From positions 372,001 to 436,000 of the forward strand of contig OY970201.1 in the NCBI GenBank assembly GCA_963708245.1: a DNA stretch of 64,000 nt, given 5' to 3'. This DNA comes from CAVYXK01 sp963708245. Its GTDB lineage: Bacteria; Pseudomonadota; Alphaproteobacteria; Acetobacterales; Acetobacteraceae. Both the position numbers and the translations under genes were made by a program. Numbering within the stretch: position 1 is the stretch's first letter; every line of letters starts with the position of its first letter. Below the pieces are notes generated by a model. It saw nothing but the letters and a program-made list of their open reading frames with translations, searched no databases and was not told where the DNA came from. This document shows positions 63,376-64,000 of this stretch, one piece after another.

Positions 63376-63692
63376 GGTAGCGTGCCGTGGCGGGCTCGCG
63401 ACGGGGCCGACTGCTCGCATCGCTCCCGCGGCCCCTGGCCGGCTCCGCGGCGGTTCCTGTGGCCGCTAGGGGGCCGTTTCCCTGCTCCGCTCCGGGTGTG
63501 GTTCCGGGTTCGGGTCCGGCTCGGCTTCGGCTTGCCGGGGCTTGCTCCCGGTTGCTCGGACTCGTGGCTCTGGCTCCGGTTGCCGTAATGCGCCTTATGC
63601 GGCACAAACGTGTAAGCGCCATATAGAGATGTCACCCCTCTGCAAAATAGAGATGTCACCCTCAGGGGTCTTGGGGTCCCGGGAGCGGTGCC

Positions 63693-64000
63693 ATGGCGGT
63701 GATGTCGATGAGCACGCAGGAGTTCAGCCGGCTGGAAGTTCTGCTTGGCGTCCAGTCCGGGCGGCTGCGCATCGCGGATGCCTGCAGACTGATCGGGATT
63801 TGCCGGCGTCAGGCACTGCGGTTACTGCGCGGTCTGCGCCAGGAGGGCGCCTCCAGCCTGGTCTCGAAGCGCCGCGGTCGGCGCAGCAACCACCGATTGC
63901 CGGACGCGGTCCGGGCCCTGGCTCTGACGATCGTGCGCGAGCGGTATCGCGACTTTGGGCCGACGCTGGCGGCCGAGAAGCTGGCAAAGCTGCACGGCTG
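63693..64000 (+). CDS. ISNCY-like transposase (3' partial)
   Basis: Runs off the right edge with about 102 codons visible. Starts MAVMSMSTQEFSRLEVLLGV with GGGAGCGGTGCC upstream. ADACRLIGICRRQALRLLRG is a helix-turn-helix, followed by SLVSKRRGRRSNHRLPDAVR and RERYRDFGPTLAAEKLAKLH, the pattern I know from ISNCY-type transposases. Before the gene, ATAGAGATGTCACCC occurs twice (63624-63661), probably the element's left end. This is a different element from the two copies at 4746 and 11623. Confidence 0.8.
   Translation, partial: MAVMSMSTQEFSRLEVLLGVQSGRLRIADACRLIGICRRQALRLLRGLRQEGASSLVSKRRGRRSNHRLPDAVRALALTIVRERYRDFGPTLAAEKLAKLHG

Noticed and set aside
63093..63659. 188-codon minus-strand frame over the tandem repeats
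   Set aside because: Repeats are 83, 80 and 79 bases, so the frame is not conserved between units; the product is a low-complexity Arg/Pro/Gly chain.

Overview
The window is GC-rich DNA with proteobacterial gene organisation. A hopanoid/isoprenoid cluster, a Caulobacter-type tad pilus locus and the general codon use suggest an alphaproteobacterium, probably Rhodospirillales/Acetobacteraceae. That placement is inference; there is no rRNA or marker gene here beyond one tRNA-Ala(GGC).

Layout. (1) 1-13.6 kb is accessory DNA. It starts with the C-terminal two thirds of a very large STAND/NACHT-like protein that ends in a PD-(D/E)xK nuclease-like domain. Two small unknown genes, a vapBC remnant, a parDE pair with a frameshifted antitoxin, a secreted-type Cys/His peptidase with cadherin-like repeats and a DUF2189 membrane protein follow. 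Two nearly identical, oppositely oriented copies of a 1.5 kb insertion sequence (4746-6257 and 11623-13133) bracket part of this, each with its own 16-17 bp target duplication. (2) 13.6-24 kb is a carbohydrate region on the minus strand: a mannonate dehydratase, an SDR oxidoreductase, and two complete CUT1 sets (binding protein plus two permeases) that share a single visible ATPase. (3) 24.5-38 kb is a complete tad/flp tight-adherence pilus locus on the plus strand, with three pilins, a truncated duplicate of the prepilin peptidase, a lytic transglycosylase and ATGA-coupled cpaB-tadC genes. (4) 38.3-45.4 kb is a glycan region: a minus-strand coupled operon (WbsX-like protein, Wzx-type flippase, unknown protein) and plus-strand GMC oxidoreductase and NAD-dependent epimerase genes. 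(5) 45.4-54 kb is decaying DNA: an scpA-like pseudogene split by a local inversion, an IS66 orfA remnant, a transglutaminase/TPR gene cut by an IS256-family element whose excision restores the frame exactly, an amino-acid permease remnant, an unknown membrane protein, a DUF3800 protein and tRNA-Ala. (6) 54.4-62.4 kb is a hopanoid/isoprenoid cluster: hpnH and ispH on minus; ispA, dxs, hpnI and hpnJ on plus. (7) 62.4-64 kb is a non-coding stretch with three ~80 bp degenerate tandem repeats, then the start of an ISNCY-like transposase that runs off the window.

How it fits together: Dxs, IspH and IspA supply isoprenoid precursors, and HpnH, HpnI and HpnJ build the extended hopanoid side chain. 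The tad genes build an adhesive Flp pilus. The UxuA/SDR/ABC genes look like uptake and catabolism of a hexuronate-type sugar. Several genes show single-base frameshifts, some in short homopolymers; these are either true decay or sequencing error and need read-level checking.
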